DNA of 54,841 bases, taken from the NCBI GenBank assembly GCA_035651635.1, contig DASRFK010000341.1, positions 1 to 54,841 on the forward strand. The letters are read 5' to 3'. Shown in pieces: positions 17,131 to 26,430 of this stretch. The first letter of the stretch is position 1; every line of letters begins with the position of its first letter. A model generated the notes under the pieces. It was not told the origin of the DNA. It saw only the letters and a program-made list of their open reading frames with translations, and ran no database searches. The position numbers and the translations under genes were made by a program. This DNA comes from JANXQE01 sp035651635. GTDB taxonomy: Bacteria; Verrucomicrobiota; Verrucomicrobiia; Limisphaerales; UBA8199.

Positions 17131-17994
17131 TCATGTCGAGAAATGGCGGATCGCGGCGGCGCGCCGTTCTGCCGCCTTTGCTTTCAACTTCTCAACGTGT
17201 TCGTAGGGCAGCCGCACCGATCCGATCAAGGGACGGCCCTTGCTCAGCCCATGGCAGTCGGATCCGCCCGTGATCAGCAACTGAAAGCGCGCGGCGATTT
17301 GGAGGTAGTGCTCGGACATGGCGGCCGAGTGCTTGGTATGAAAACATTCGATGCCGTCCAGACCGCCGTCCACCATCGCCGGGATGACTTCGTCACTGCG
17401 GTTGAGGCCGGGGTGCGCCATGACGGCGACGCCACCGGATTGGTGGATAAGCTCGGTAGCATCGGCGGCGGACATTTTGAACTTTGGCACCCACGCCGGC
17501 CGATTCTTCTTCAGAAATCTCTCGAACGCCTCGTCCAGGCTGCTCACCAGACCTGCCTGGACCAGCGCGCGAGCCACGTGCGGCCGGCCGGGAGCGCGGC
17601 AGTTCGCCAGGGCGAAAACCTCTTCTTCCTGGAGGGGCACGTTCAGCTGGTTCAGGCGATGGACCATCTCCCGGATCCGGTTCTGGCGCACGGATTGGAA
17701 CTTGCCAATTTCACGAAGAAACCGGGGATTGGCCAGGTCGAGCGCGTAACCGAGGATGTGGATCTCGTGGCCGTCTTGCTCCGCCGTCAACTCGGTGCCG
17801 GCGATAAATTCGATGCCCGCGGCCTGGCACGCCGCGGCTGTCGGAGGGCAGCCTTCGACCGTATCGTGATCGGTCAAAGCGAGCACGTCTAATTCCTGGC
17901 GCTTCGCTTCGGCGACTAGTTCATGCGGCGCATATGTCCCGTCTGAGAAGTACGTGTGCAAATGCAAGTCGGCCGAGCGGGTTTCGTGACTCAT
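17131..17994 (-). CDS. PHP-domain phosphoesterase (RNase AM/nucleoside bisphosphatase type)
   Basis: Metal-dependent phosphoesterase of the PHP family, 287 residues. The metal ligands are in the usual blocks: SADLHLHTYFSDGTYAPHEL at the N-terminus, LALTDHDTVEGCPPTAAA, GTELTAEQDGHEIHILGYAL, GGVAVMAHPGLNRSDEVI and ITGGSDCHGLSKGRP. This order matches the YciV/TrpH group, whose members act as RNase AM and 3',5'-nucleotide bisphosphatase (pAp to AMP); the substrate here is inferred, not proven. Its ATG overlaps the nusB stop by 4 bp (ATGA), so the two are translationally coupled. A role in RNA 5'-end trimming would suit the nusB context. Confidence 0.9.
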   Translation of the reverse strand: MSHETRSADLHLHTYFSDGTYAPHELVAEAKRQELDVLALTDHDTVEGCPPTAAACQAAGIEFIAGTELTAEQDGHEIHILGYALDLANPRFLREIGKFQSVRQNRIREMVHRLNQLNVPLQEEEVFALANCRAPGRPHVARALVQAGLVSSLDEAFERFLKKNRPAWVPKFKMSAADATELIHQSGGVAVMAHPGLNRSDEVIPAMVDGGLDGIECFHTKHSAAMSEHYLQIAARFQLLITGGSDCHGLSKGRPLIGSVRLPYEHVEKLKAKAAERRAAAIRHFST

Positions 17995-18491
17995 TTCACA
18001 ATCCTCGCCGGCCGAAGCAAGTCCCCTTTGACCTTGTCCAGAATCCCATTGACGAATTTGCCGCTGTCCTGGGTTGAAAACTTTTTGGCGATGTCGACCG
18101 CTTCATTGATGCTCACCACGGGTGGAATATCGTCACGGTGCAACATCTCGAAAATGGCCAGCCGCAGGATATTCCGATCGACCGCCGCAATGCGGTGGAG
18201 TTCCCAGTTGATCGCGTGTTTTTTAATTAGTTCGTCGGCTTCGTTGCGGAATTCCAATGCTCCGCGGATGAGGGGGTCGGCGAACAGCCGGACCGCCGCT
18301 TCGTCGGCGGTGGGTGGAGGCAATTCGGTCGGTTGTCCCCAGGTGGCGGCGCCTTTTTCCTCAGCAATCGCGGCGGCGCGCTGCGTCTCCCAGAATTGTT
18401 CCAAAGCCGCCTGAAGATTTTCGGGCGGATTGAGATCATGCTGGAATAGGAACTGCACAGCGCGTTCGCGCGCTTCGCGTCGCTTACCCAT
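17991..18491 (-). CDS. nusB: Transcription antitermination factor NusB
   Basis: RNA-binding helical protein that, with NusE, supports rRNA antitermination. ATG at 18491 gives 166 residues starting MGKRREARERAVQFLFQHDL; 13 codons of in-frame upstream sequence lack family character. Family blocks: RAVQFLFQHDL, the late RIAAVDRNILRLAIFEMLHR, IPPVVSINEAVDIAKKFST and DSGKFVNGILDKV. The protein is longer than usual because of an insert at about residues 40-75 (GAATWGQPTELPPPTADEA). It is first in the run and its stop overlaps the PHP start by 4 bp. It is usually next to ribH; ribH is not seen here although ribD and ribE are further downstream. Confidence 0.95.
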   Translation of the reverse strand: MGKRREARERAVQFLFQHDLNPPENLQAALEQFWETQRAAAIAEEKGAATWGQPTELPPPTADEAAVRLFADPLIRGALEFRNEADELIKKHAINWELHRIAAVDRNILRLAIFEMLHRDDIPPVVSINEAVDIAKKFSTQDSGKFVNGILDKVKGDLLRPARIVK

Positions 18492-18614
18492 AACTAAACC
18501 ATGCCGCAGAAATGCCCGGCATGAAACCAAAATTTTTCTGTATCATTTTATGCAATGTCCGGCGCAGTATTATCAATTAACGCCGCCGCCTGCGTCCCGG
18601 TTACTCTCTCTCCC

Positions 18615-18809
18615 ATGAACGCAAATTATCCTGCTCAAAGTGGCCGGTACGAAGCGCGTATTTTGGCTGTTCTCCTGCTGCTGCTGATCGTAACATTAGC
18701 TCTGCTCAGCGACGAGTTCCGTCGTGAGGGCGGCTGCGGCTGGACTGTTGGGCAGCCCTCGGCAACAGGTCAGGCGCACAGGATTTGTGATTGGTTTGGA
18801 GTCAGGTAG
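18615..18809 (+). CDS. Doubtful small membrane peptide
   Basis: A 64-residue open frame MNANYPAQSGRYEARILAVL... with one strongly hydrophobic segment (residues 16-30) followed by a polar tail, 45 bp upstream of the DUF2339 gene on the same strand. It could be a short leader or accessory peptide of that gene, but no family was recognised, no good Shine-Dalgarno is seen and the composition of the tail is not distinctive. The gap 18492-18854 otherwise holds the divergent promoters of nusB and the DUF2339 gene. Confidence 0.25.
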   Translation: MNANYPAQSGRYEARILAVLLLLLIVTLALLSDEFRREGGCGWTVGQPSATGQAHRICDWFGVR

Positions 18810-18854
18810 CCTGGTGGAAATGCGGCGAAGTTTTGCCTCCCGGACGCAGGATAC

Positions 18855-21800
18855 ATGAACGAAACCGACCGAACCGAATTGGCGCGGCTCAAAGAAGCGC
18901 AGGCGCGGCTTGAGCACGAGTTGCAGTCTCTCGCCCAGCAAGTTGCCTTATTCGAGCATCGCCTGGCCCAAACATCCGCTGAAAGGCCTGAGTTGCCGAC
19001 CGCGGCGCACGAAGCCAACTCAGCGCCCGGCACTGGCTCGATGGCAACGGCGTTCATTCACTCCGGCCAACCGTCGCTTCCAAAGACAATTGCTGCGCCG
19101 CCAATCATTCCAGCGGCGTCTGCCCAGAATGTAACTCCAGCCAGCGAACCCGCCCGTTCCGTTCCACTCACTAATCTTGCATCAGCCACATCGCAGTCAA
19201 CGAAAGTGGTCGAGGTAAGTCTGCCATCGAGGCCGGACGCGCCGGTTAAAATCCAAAAGTCAGCTCCCGCCGCTGAGGAGACGAATGCCGACGGTCCATC
19301 TTCGATACCTGTTCCGCCGGCCTTGGTTTCGTCTCACGGGTCGGCGACGGTCCCGTCATTTGAAATGCGCCTGGGAACGTTTTGGCTGGTGCGGATCGGG
19401 GTGGTGATGGTCTTAACCGGCCTGGTGTTTTTTGGGAACCTTGCCTATCACAACTACATCAGCAAGTTGGGCCCGGGAGGGAAAGTGTGCCTGCTCTATC
19501 TTACGAGTGGCTTGTTGCTGGCGGCCGGTTGGTGGTGGCAAAGAAAAGCGGTGAAAGAAGCGCTGCGAAATTACGCACAGGTGTTATTTGCGGGAGGTTT
19601 GGGCGCTTTATACTTCACCACGTACGCCGCGCATCACCTCGAGCGCTTGCGGGTGATTCAGAACGCCTGGCTCGATGGCCTGCTATTATTGATGTGTGCC
19701 GGCTTCATGGTCTGGGCCGCCGAACGCAAACGTTCCGAGGTGCTGGCCTTCTTTGCCGTCGGCCTGGCGTACTATTCTTCCATCATCACGCGTGTCGGGT
19801 ACTTCACTTTGCTATCCAACCTGGTCCTGAGCATAGCCGCAGTTTTTTTCCTGATCCGAAATCGCTGGGCTGCGCTTTCCTTCGCGAGCCTGGCGGCCAC
19901 CTACGCTTCGTATGGATTCTGGCGTTTTTTTGATGGCAGCAACTGGCATTGGGCCTCGCCCGAGGAAGGGCTCTGGTCCGGCACGGCGTTCCTGATGCTT
20001 TATTGGGCGGTTTTTACCTGCGCAGTGTTCCTTTGTCGCGATGAAAAGTTTGCGGGCCAAAATCGAGCGAGCTTTCTGACATTTAACAACGGGGCCTTTT
20101 TTACGTTGTTCCTGCTGACTATGGTGCAGGTGAGGCAGGGCGGGTTCTGGCGATTTTCGCTGATTTATGGCCTGGTGCTGGAGGCCGCGGCGATTTTGGC
20201 CGGCCGCGCGCTCAAAGACGAACCGCCCACGTCGAACATGTATCTGACCCAGGGCCTTTTGCTCATCACCGTGGGGCTGATCTCCAAGTTCGCCGGCCTC
20301 CAACTGGCTCTCATCCTCGCCGCCGAAAGCGTCTTGTTGCTGATTCTGGGACAACAGCGCAAGAACGTGATTCTGCTGACCGGGGCGTACGTCGCGGGGG
20401 CACTGGCCGTCGGCTGGGGTATGGACGGAATGAAACAGTTTGACACGCCCGGTCTTTGGCTCGGGATCGGACTGGGCGTGCTGATGATGGTAAACACGAT
20501 TCTGGTTCATCGGCAGTTGGCGAGGTCCAACTCGTCGGGAACCGGCCCCATCAGTATCAGTTTGCGGCCACAGCCGGGTTATTTCGTTGTGCTTGCCCTG
20601 CTGATTTGGCTTGTGGCTACCTGGAACAACACCAGCCGTGAGAACTTCCCGTTGTTTGTTGCTGTGGAAGCCCTCGGGCTGAGCTTTTCAATCTATTTGT
20701 TGCGCGTGCCGGAGATCCCGCTCTTCGGTCAAGGCTTCCTGGTCCTGGCCCATGCTGCCTGGTTCATCAACTGGATCGACCAGTCACCGGCTCTGCCCTG
20801 GTGGAACCCGGCCCTGCTCACGGGCGCAAGCCTTGCCTTGAGCCATTGGTGGCCGCGCCAGCGAGTTTTTCAGTCTGGAACACAAGTGAGGCTCTTGTGG
20901 CCGGCTTTGTACGGCCTCGGCGTCAACCTGGTGTTGTACCTGTATTTAGCTCCGAGAAGCGCGACTCCAGGATGGATCGTGACCACCAGTCTGCTGGCTC
21001 TTGGAGTGACGGCATACGGCGTGGTTACCCGCGCGTGGTTTCTTGCGGCGTGCGCTCAACTGTTTGTTGCCGTGAGCGCCGGTCAATTCGCCCTCCAGCT
21101 CTGGGAATCGAAGCCCCCTATGCAATATCCGCTGGCGCCAATCGCGGCGATGGGTTTGTTGTCATTTGGCGCCGTGCAATGGTTCAATCGACGACCCGAG
21201 GCGGATACGCGGGTGAGTGGCCCGTTGCTGCAATTAGCGCTGATCTACCGCTGGCTGGCGCTGGCGATGTCGATCACCTGGATTTGCGAGTACGTCCCGG
21301 CGCGTGAGCGGATCTGGTTATTGGCTTTGTTGGGATTGTGGGTTTTTCTCTGGGCGGGGTTGCGGCGCAGCCAGGAGGCGTTGCTGTTCGGTGCCGCCTA
21401 CACCGTCACGGCTCTCGCGCTGTTCTGGTTGCCGTTGATCGAGGCGTCTACCGTCTATTTTCCAAACCTCCTCTTTATTGTGGTGCTGTTGGCGCAGCGC
21501 CAGATTGCGCGCCGTTTGCCGGCACGTTATCCACTGGATCCCGGCGTTCACAATGCCGTCATTGTGGTTGGCTCGCTGAGCCTGTGGCTTTTTGTTTCCC
21601 GTTGGGTCCTCGAGATCGCCAGCGGCTTCTATCTTACCGCCAGTTGGTCGGTTCTGGCCCTGATCTTGTTTGCGGTTGGGCTGGGCTTGCGCGAGCGAAT
21701 GTATCGCTGGGTTGGCCTGGGAGTGCTTGCCTGTGCGCTGGGTCGAGTAGTTATATTCGACGTTTGGAAGCTCGAAACCGTTTATCGAATTCTCAGCTTC

Positions 21801-21878
21801 ATGGCCTTGGGAATCGTGCTGCTGGTGCTCGGGTTTATCTACAGCAAGTACCAGGAAAAAATCAAAGAATGGCTCTGA
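18855..21878 (+). CDS. DUF2339 multi-pass membrane protein
   Basis: A 1007-residue inner-membrane protein of unknown function. Residues 1-40 form a coiled coil (RLKEAQARLEHELQSLAQQV), 50-170 a Pro/Ala/Ser linker, and from about 172 to the end there are more than twenty-five hydrophobic segments, the layout of the DUF2339 family. The family's characteristic start of the membrane part is seen as SFEMRLGTFWLVRIGVVMVL. Clear Shine-Dalgarno AGGA at 5-bp distance supports the ATG at 18855. It is convergent with the PVC cytochrome gene, with only 8 bp between the stops. It could be a lipid- or glycan-related transporter or scaffold; nothing in the sequence shows a substrate. Confidence 0.9.
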   Translation: MNETDRTELARLKEAQARLEHELQSLAQQVALFEHRLAQTSAERPELPTAAHEANSAPGTGSMATAFIHSGQPSLPKTIAAPPIIPAASAQNVTPASEPARSVPLTNLASATSQSTKVVEVSLPSRPDAPVKIQKSAPAAEETNADGPSSIPVPPALVSSHGSATVPSFEMRLGTFWLVRIGVVMVLTGLVFFGNLAYHNYISKLGPGGKVCLLYLTSGLLLAAGWWWQRKAVKEALRNYAQVLFAGGLGALYFTTYAAHHLERLRVIQNAWLDGLLLLMCAGFMVWAAERKRSEVLAFFAVGLAYYSSIITRVGYFTLLSNLVLSIAAVFFLIRNRWAALSFASLAATYASYGFWRFFDGSNWHWASPEEGLWSGTAFLMLYWAVFTCAVFLCRDEKFAGQNRASFLTFNNGAFFTLFLLTMVQVRQGGFWRFSLIYGLVLEAAAILAGRALKDEPPTSNMYLTQGLLLITVGLISKFAGLQLALILAAESVLLLILGQQRKNVILLTGAYVAGALAVGWGMDGMKQFDTPGLWLGIGLGVLMMVNTILVHRQLARSNSSGTGPISISLRPQPGYFVVLALLIWLVATWNNTSRENFPLFVAVEALGLSFSIYLLRVPEIPLFGQGFLVLAHAAWFINWIDQSPALPWWNPALLTGASLALSHWWPRQRVFQSGTQVRLLWPALYGLGVNLVLYLYLAPRSATPGWIVTTSLLALGVTAYGVVTRAWFLAACAQLFVAVSAGQFALQLWESKPPMQYPLAPIAAMGLLSFGAVQWFNRRPEADTRVSGPLLQLALIYRWLALAMSITWICEYVPARERIWLLALLGLWVFLWAGLRRSQEALLFGAAYTVTALALFWLPLIEASTVYFPNLLFIVVLLAQRQIARRLPARYPLDPGVHNAVIVVGSLSLWLFVSRWVLEIASGFYLTASWSVLALILFAVGLGLRERMYRWVGLGVLACALGRVVIFDVWKLETVYRILSFMALGIVLLVLGFIYSKYQEKIKEWL

Positions 21879-21886
21879 GAACTGCG

Positions 21887-24835
21887 TTACCGAAGGCCCT
21901 TGTGAATGTACTCCATCACATCGGCCAGGTCCTGAGGAGAGAGTCCCGTTTCGAGGCTGTCCGGCATGAGTGACCAGCTCATGGTGCGCAAGGAGCGGAT
22001 GTTGCTGGTTGGCCAAACGAGAGTAGTACCGTCGCTCTGCTTTAGTGTCACCGTCCACGGATTTTGGTCCAACAGGATTCCGAAAAGGCTCTGGGCTTTT
22101 TTGGATTCCAGGACATAGGTCGCGTAGTCGGGGCGCACGTCCAGGCTGGGCTCGAGGATGGCGCTGAGGAGTTGGTCTTGGGTAAAGTTGCGGGCGCGGA
22201 GCAAGGCCGGTCCGAGGCCGCTCGCCGGGGCCGCACCGGCCGGCAGGTGGCACTCCGCGCAACGCTGGCGGAAAATGGCCCGGCCGCGATCGGAGACCCC
22301 GCGAAGAGTCAACGCTGGTTTGAAGCGCTCGAGCACTTCCGGCCTCCTTACGGGCACCGGGCCCAGGACCTGCAAGGCGCGCAAGCGGACTTGCGGATTC
22401 GAGTGTGTGCGCAAGAAATTCTTCTCCGCTCCCGTCAGGGCGTTTGCGGGGATGTTCCCGGCTTGAATCGCCTCGAGGATTGTGCCGACCTGGCTGCCGC
22501 GTGACAGCAAACCCGAGATGGCGTGCCGCCGCGCAATCGGCTCCAGGATCGGCCAGAGCTGCAGAAAGCCGTTTACCAGCTGTGGATCATCATAATGGCT
22601 CAGTACGTCAACAGCCGCGGCCTGAAGCGCGGGAGTTGTTGGCGGGCTGCAGATCAGCAGGAGCCAATCCGCCACCGATCCGACGTTCAAAGTGCTGACC
22701 TCCAGGAGACGGGTGGCGGCAATCCGCACGGGTTCGGACTGGGTGCCGTCCGCTGCCAGGTTCAACGCGCCCGAGTAAAAGGACTGCAGGGTTCCTTGTG
22801 TGTCGACTAAAGCGAGTGAACTGCGCGTGCGGTACAGGCCTTCGCCCAGCGCGTACAGCCAGGTATCGGCCTGAAGCGCCGGCAGGTTATTGCGGGCCAG
22901 AAACGCGGCTGTCTGCGTGACCTCTTTCTGGTTGCCACTGGTGCCAATCATCATCGCCAAGTGCATCAGGAAATCCACAGCCGCCGCGTTGTTCCGCATC
23001 CCGTTGTCACCAGCCAACGCGACAAACAGATCGCCGGCGCCGGTCGCCGCCGAGCTCAATACGGCGTTCTGAATCCATGGATTGTTCAAATCGTGGCTGA
23101 GAATTCGGCCCAACAGGAGCGCTTTTTCCGGCCGTTCCAACTCACCCAGGGTGAAGGCCAGTTGGTACCGGACCGGGATCGCAGAGTCTTGAGCCAGCGC
23201 CTGGAACTGGTTCCAAATAGCATCGGCGGCCTCGCCGTGCTTGAGGAGTGTTTCGGCAAGGGTTATTGCGCGCGCGCGCACTTGCGGTTCCGCGTCCATG
23301 AGGCCATGAACGATGTCCTCCTCGCTCAAGGCACCCGCCCCGGACAGGGCCTGCAGCGCCGATGTCCGGGCCTGCGGCAGCCGGGAATGAACCAGCGTTC
23401 CTCGCAGCAGAGCCGGGGCGGCCGGATCTTTCCTTTCGTAGAGCAATCGAGCCGCGGTGTCTTTGTGCCAGCCGTCGCCCTGTGCCAAAGTGCTCACCAG
23501 GTCGTATGTTTTGACTTTTCCCAGTTGTGGCAGCTTCGAGCGTTTAACTTTTTCAGGAAGGATACGATAAATGCGGCCGCGTTCGCCTCCATCCTGCACG
23601 TCGGCGACGTACAGGGCTCCGTCCGGGCCGTTAATAAGCTGCACCGGCCGAAACGAGGGGTCTTTGGAGATGATGAATTCGGTGGTTGCTTCGTCTGGCG
23701 CCCGTTGTGCCGATATTTCCAACCCGTTCTCGTGTGTCACGAAGCGGTGAATGATGTGCGCCTCGGGGTCGGCAACGAAAATGTTATCGAGGTAGTTCGT
23801 CGGAAAAGCGCGTCCTCGATAGGCAACACACCCCTGGGCGCTATGCATCCAGCCCGTGGAGACCCAATTCGTCGGCTGCGGCCCATTGGGGCTTTGAGAC
23901 TGCGTGACGAACTCGTAAATGGGGACCAAGGGATCGGCGCTCAGACCCAAGGACCCGGGCCTCGGGTAATACGGATTCCGCTGCGCGTATCGCCATCGGT
24001 ATCTGCAAAACAGCAGCGGTCGCAAGTAATCGGTGACGAACTGATGTCCCGCGCTGTCGAAACAGAGCCCCGATTCGGACGGGCCCGACTCGGCGGAAAA
24101 TTGGAGCGTGCGCGGATCGAAGGAGAAGTCACAATATGAAATTGAAACGCGGGCGCCGCCGCCCGGTCCGGAGATATCTCCGCCGACGCCGCCACTGGAG
24201 GCATAGATCCGATTGTCCGGTCCCCAATTGAAGTTGTTGGGAAGGAACCTGGCATTCAGTAGATTGGTCCCTCCGAAGCCGCTAAAGACCACCTGGCGTG
24301 CATCGGCGATGCCGTCTCCTTTAGTATCTTTGAGATACAATATGTCCGGTGCAGCCGCTACAAAAACGCCGCCAGCGTAGGTTGCGACCGCGGACGGCCA
24401 GGTCAGGCCGTCGGCGTAAATCGTGCTGTTTTGGAATACACCATCGTCGTTCAAGTTCTCGAGCATTCGCACGCGCCCGAGATTGGCGGCGCGGGGGTTC
24501 TGACCTGCAGGCAGTTCGACGACGAACAGCCGCCCGTTCTCGTCAAAGGCCATCGCCACCGGCGACGCGATCATCGGCTCAGCGGCCACGAGTTCGATGC
24601 GAAAGCCGGGCTTGACTTGAAAGGTGTTTGTGGCTGGCGCCGCTGCCGCGCGCTCGCGGACGGTGGAGTTCGTATCGGCCGACCAGGCGGACACGGCGGC
24701 GAATGGCGCGACGGCCATCCCAACGCATGCAAGGAGCCGAAGGAGGGTTCCTCGGAACACTGGCGCCCCGCCAGCGTATCGCCCGCGAAAGGCAACTCGC
24801 CGGCGAGAGGCTAGCGCTCCCAGCGCGCGGTTCAT
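21887..24835 (-). CDS. PVC-type membrane-bound dehydrogenase/HEAT/cytochrome c protein
   Basis: Large secreted protein typical of Planctomycetes and Verrucomicrobia. From ATG at 24835 it has 982 residues: signal peptide ending SAWSA, then a beta-propeller dehydrogenase-like domain (FQVKPGFRIELVAAEPMIAS, MAFDENGRLFVVE, INGPDGALYVADVQDGGERG), a HEAT array (about residues 475-820) and a C-terminal cytochrome c domain with haem motif C859AECH (RCAECHLPAG) and a late Met-containing region. The family is thought to oxidise sugars or alcohols and hand electrons to an external acceptor; the substrate is unknown. The open frame continues 59 codons upstream of this start but those codons lie in dispersed repeats (24840-24970) and read as repeat translation. 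The N-region ALASRRRVAFRGRYAGGAP is also repeat-like. Confidence 0.9.
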   Translation of the reverse strand: MNRALGALASRRRVAFRGRYAGGAPVFRGTLLRLLACVGMAVAPFAAVSAWSADTNSTVRERAAAAPATNTFQVKPGFRIELVAAEPMIASPVAMAFDENGRLFVVELPAGQNPRAANLGRVRMLENLNDDGVFQNSTIYADGLTWPSAVATYAGGVFVAAAPDILYLKDTKGDGIADARQVVFSGFGGTNLLNARFLPNNFNWGPDNRIYASSGGVGGDISGPGGGARVSISYCDFSFDPRTLQFSAESGPSESGLCFDSAGHQFVTDYLRPLLFCRYRWRYAQRNPYYPRPGSLGLSADPLVPIYEFVTQSQSPNGPQPTNWVSTGWMHSAQGCVAYRGRAFPTNYLDNIFVADPEAHIIHRFVTHENGLEISAQRAPDEATTEFIISKDPSFRPVQLINGPDGALYVADVQDGGERGRIYRILPEKVKRSKLPQLGKVKTYDLVSTLAQGDGWHKDTAARLLYERKDPAAPALLRGTLVHSRLPQARTSALQALSGAGALSEEDIVHGLMDAEPQVRARAITLAETLLKHGEAADAIWNQFQALAQDSAIPVRYQLAFTLGELERPEKALLLGRILSHDLNNPWIQNAVLSSAATGAGDLFVALAGDNGMRNNAAAVDFLMHLAMMIGTSGNQKEVTQTAAFLARNNLPALQADTWLYALGEGLYRTRSSLALVDTQGTLQSFYSGALNLAADGTQSEPVRIAATRLLEVSTLNVGSVADWLLLICSPPTTPALQAAAVDVLSHYDDPQLVNGFLQLWPILEPIARRHAISGLLSRGSQVGTILEAIQAGNIPANALTGAEKNFLRTHSNPQVRLRALQVLGPVPVRRPEVLERFKPALTLRGVSDRGRAIFRQRCAECHLPAGAAPASGLGPALLRARNFTQDQLLSAILEPSLDVRPDYATYVLESKKAQSLFGILLDQNPWTVTLKQSDGTTLVWPTSNIRSLRTMSWSLMPDSLETGLSPQDLADVMEYIHKGLR

Positions 24836-24844
24836 GGCCCCAAT

Positions 24845-24966
24845 GGGCGCCCAGCATTGGCGCGCAAGGCTTACGAAGAACCTCGGGGACGGCTCGTCCC
24901 AACCGCTTTGCTTAAACTCGGAGCGGCGCCTTGCGGGGACGAGACATCCCCAACCCTGTTCATGAT
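24845..24966. repeat. Dispersed palindromic repeats upstream of the PVC gene
   Basis: Two G/C-rich palindromic units: CGGGGACGGCTCGTCCC at about 24882-24900 and GCGGGGACGAGACATCCCC at 24936-24954, with GCGGCGCC between them. The order and the CGACATCCCTACC-like end resemble the 110-bp repeat at the right end of the window and the copy at 42126-42253. The reading frame upstream of the PVC gene runs through them without a stop. Confidence 0.5.
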
Positions 24967-25053
24967 CGCGACACATATGCGGACCCGAGGAATGTGCCCA
25001 TGTCTTTACCATGGTTCAAATGTGCGAAGCTGGAAAGCGAGAAAAACTCGCTG

Positions 25054-26247
25054 TCAATCGGACGTCTCGTGATTCACATAAACCCGTACGAGCCATCCAT
25101 CCGCTTCCAGCCGTCCGACTTTCTGGACGTATTCCTGGTACGGAAAACGCCTTTGGATGTAAGGCAATGCGCTGATCGTTTCGACCAATCGATGCGTCCA
25201 CGGCTGAAAGCTCTCCCGCGCCTGGAGAGAGCGTGCCACCGCATCGCGCTCCTGCGCCACCAGCGCAGGAATCCGGCAAGGTCCATTGCTTCCGCAGCCC
25301 GTGACTTCGCCGCTGGCGTCCCCGCTCTCGCCTTCGGGCAATGAGTTCAGCCAGGTATAGGACGCCGAGCGGTTGAGCAGCATGAGTTTTCCCAGGTTGA
25401 TCCCTTGAGCGAGCAGGCGCTCATATTCTTCGCGGTGGTTTTCCTGAAGGCTCTTCTCGAGGTTGAGTTTCTTTTCGATGGTGGAAATTCCCGGGGCGCG
25501 CCAGAGCGCTTCCCGGTTCAGCTCCGGCTCCATCAGTGCATCGGCGAGCAGGTGTGGAGCTTTCCAGCACACCACCGCGGCCAATTCGATTAAAGCCAAC
25601 TGCCGCGCGGTTTCAAGTTCCCGGCTCGATAAGGCCGCTTTTTTGAACTCCTTGACGGGGTCGCGCAAAATATCCAACAACTTGGGCGCGGCCAGGTCCT
25701 CGATGCGTGCTTGCTGAATCTCGTAATTGCCGAAGGTGATTCCCAGGATATGGCTCACACGGTGGAGCGTGTGATCCCGCCGCAGGTCCGAGGCGCGCGG
25801 CACCGAGTCGTTGCGCATGCCGGAGTAAAAATCATGAAGCGACAGCCACACGGCACGGTTGGGAATGCACAGGAACGGCTGTTCCTCGTTGGCTTGCCTG
25901 AAACACGCACGCACCGTTTTCTCGTGAAATGGCAGCTTCCACACGTCTTCCAGCAGGAAAACTTTGTGGTCCGATTCGCGCGGAAACGCGCCCAGATAAT
26001 CGAAGCTGGTCGAGGTTTTGATCGTGCTCTCGTCGTGTCCCAGGACGGATTTGGCCAGCCGGATCAGCAAGTAAACCGCGACGCCGGTAAACACCAGGCC
26101 GTCGATGTTTTGCCACACATTGGCCGTGAAAGCGATCAGATCGTTGAAAGCGCTCCAGAAATGGTGCAGCAGCGAAGCGTCTTCCGGCGCGGCGCGGCCT
26201 GCGCCCGGGGCGGCCGCGGCCAAAAGGATTATGCCGGCTGGTCCCAT
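25054..26247 (-). CDS. Unrecognised exported or membrane-anchored protein
   Basis: No family recognised. With ATG at 26247 (an in-frame GTG lies 11 codons upstream) the protein has 397 residues. The N-terminus MGPAGIILLAAAAPGAGRAA looks like a signal peptide or anchor, and a second hydrophobic stretch (residues ~47-65, GLVFTGVAVYLLIRLA) is a likely membrane segment. The rest is soluble, helix-rich and charged (RDHTLHRVSHILGITFGNYE, SSRELETARQLALIELAAVV, NREALWRAPGISTIEKKLNL), with no catalytic motif that stands out. Two cysteines near the end (GCGSNGPCRIP) could form a disulfide. It is divergent from the small membrane protein at 26431; the two may belong together. Confidence 0.6.
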   Translation of the reverse strand: MGPAGIILLAAAAPGAGRAAPEDASLLHHFWSAFNDLIAFTANVWQNIDGLVFTGVAVYLLIRLAKSVLGHDESTIKTSTSFDYLGAFPRESDHKVFLLEDVWKLPFHEKTVRACFRQANEEQPFLCIPNRAVWLSLHDFYSGMRNDSVPRASDLRRDHTLHRVSHILGITFGNYEIQQARIEDLAAPKLLDILRDPVKEFKKAALSSRELETARQLALIELAAVVCWKAPHLLADALMEPELNREALWRAPGISTIEKKLNLEKSLQENHREEYERLLAQGINLGKLMLLNRSASYTWLNSLPEGESGDASGEVTGCGSNGPCRIPALVAQERDAVARSLQARESFQPWTHRLVETISALPYIQRRFPYQEYVQKVGRLEADGWLVRVYVNHETSD

Positions 26248-26430
26248 ATACGTGCTTGAGCCAAACAAGATTGCCTGCACCGGTCAATGACTTCATGCGG
26301 ATTGCCGAGCACTTGCAGCTTGCAAGCCGCATCGTCAAGGCTACATTCCTCGCCGTGAGGCTGCCACAGATACAGGGATTTTTTGATTCAGAGACGGACC
26401 GATTGCCAACTCCTTAAGAGCACGGTGCCG

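Noticed and set aside
14322..18491. FMN riboswitch for ribD-ribE
   Set aside because: The gap upstream of the run and those between its genes are too short or lack the conserved RFN blocks; none was recognised.
21318..22262. Open frame of 314 residues on the minus strand
   Set aside because: Arg/Pro/Gln-rich shadow lying opposite the DUF2339 gene and out of frame in the PVC gene; no protein character.
25832..26338. 168-residue minus-strand frame overlapping gene 25054-26247
   Set aside because: Arg-rich shadow in another frame of the same strand; the 397-residue frame has the better composition and signal peptide.
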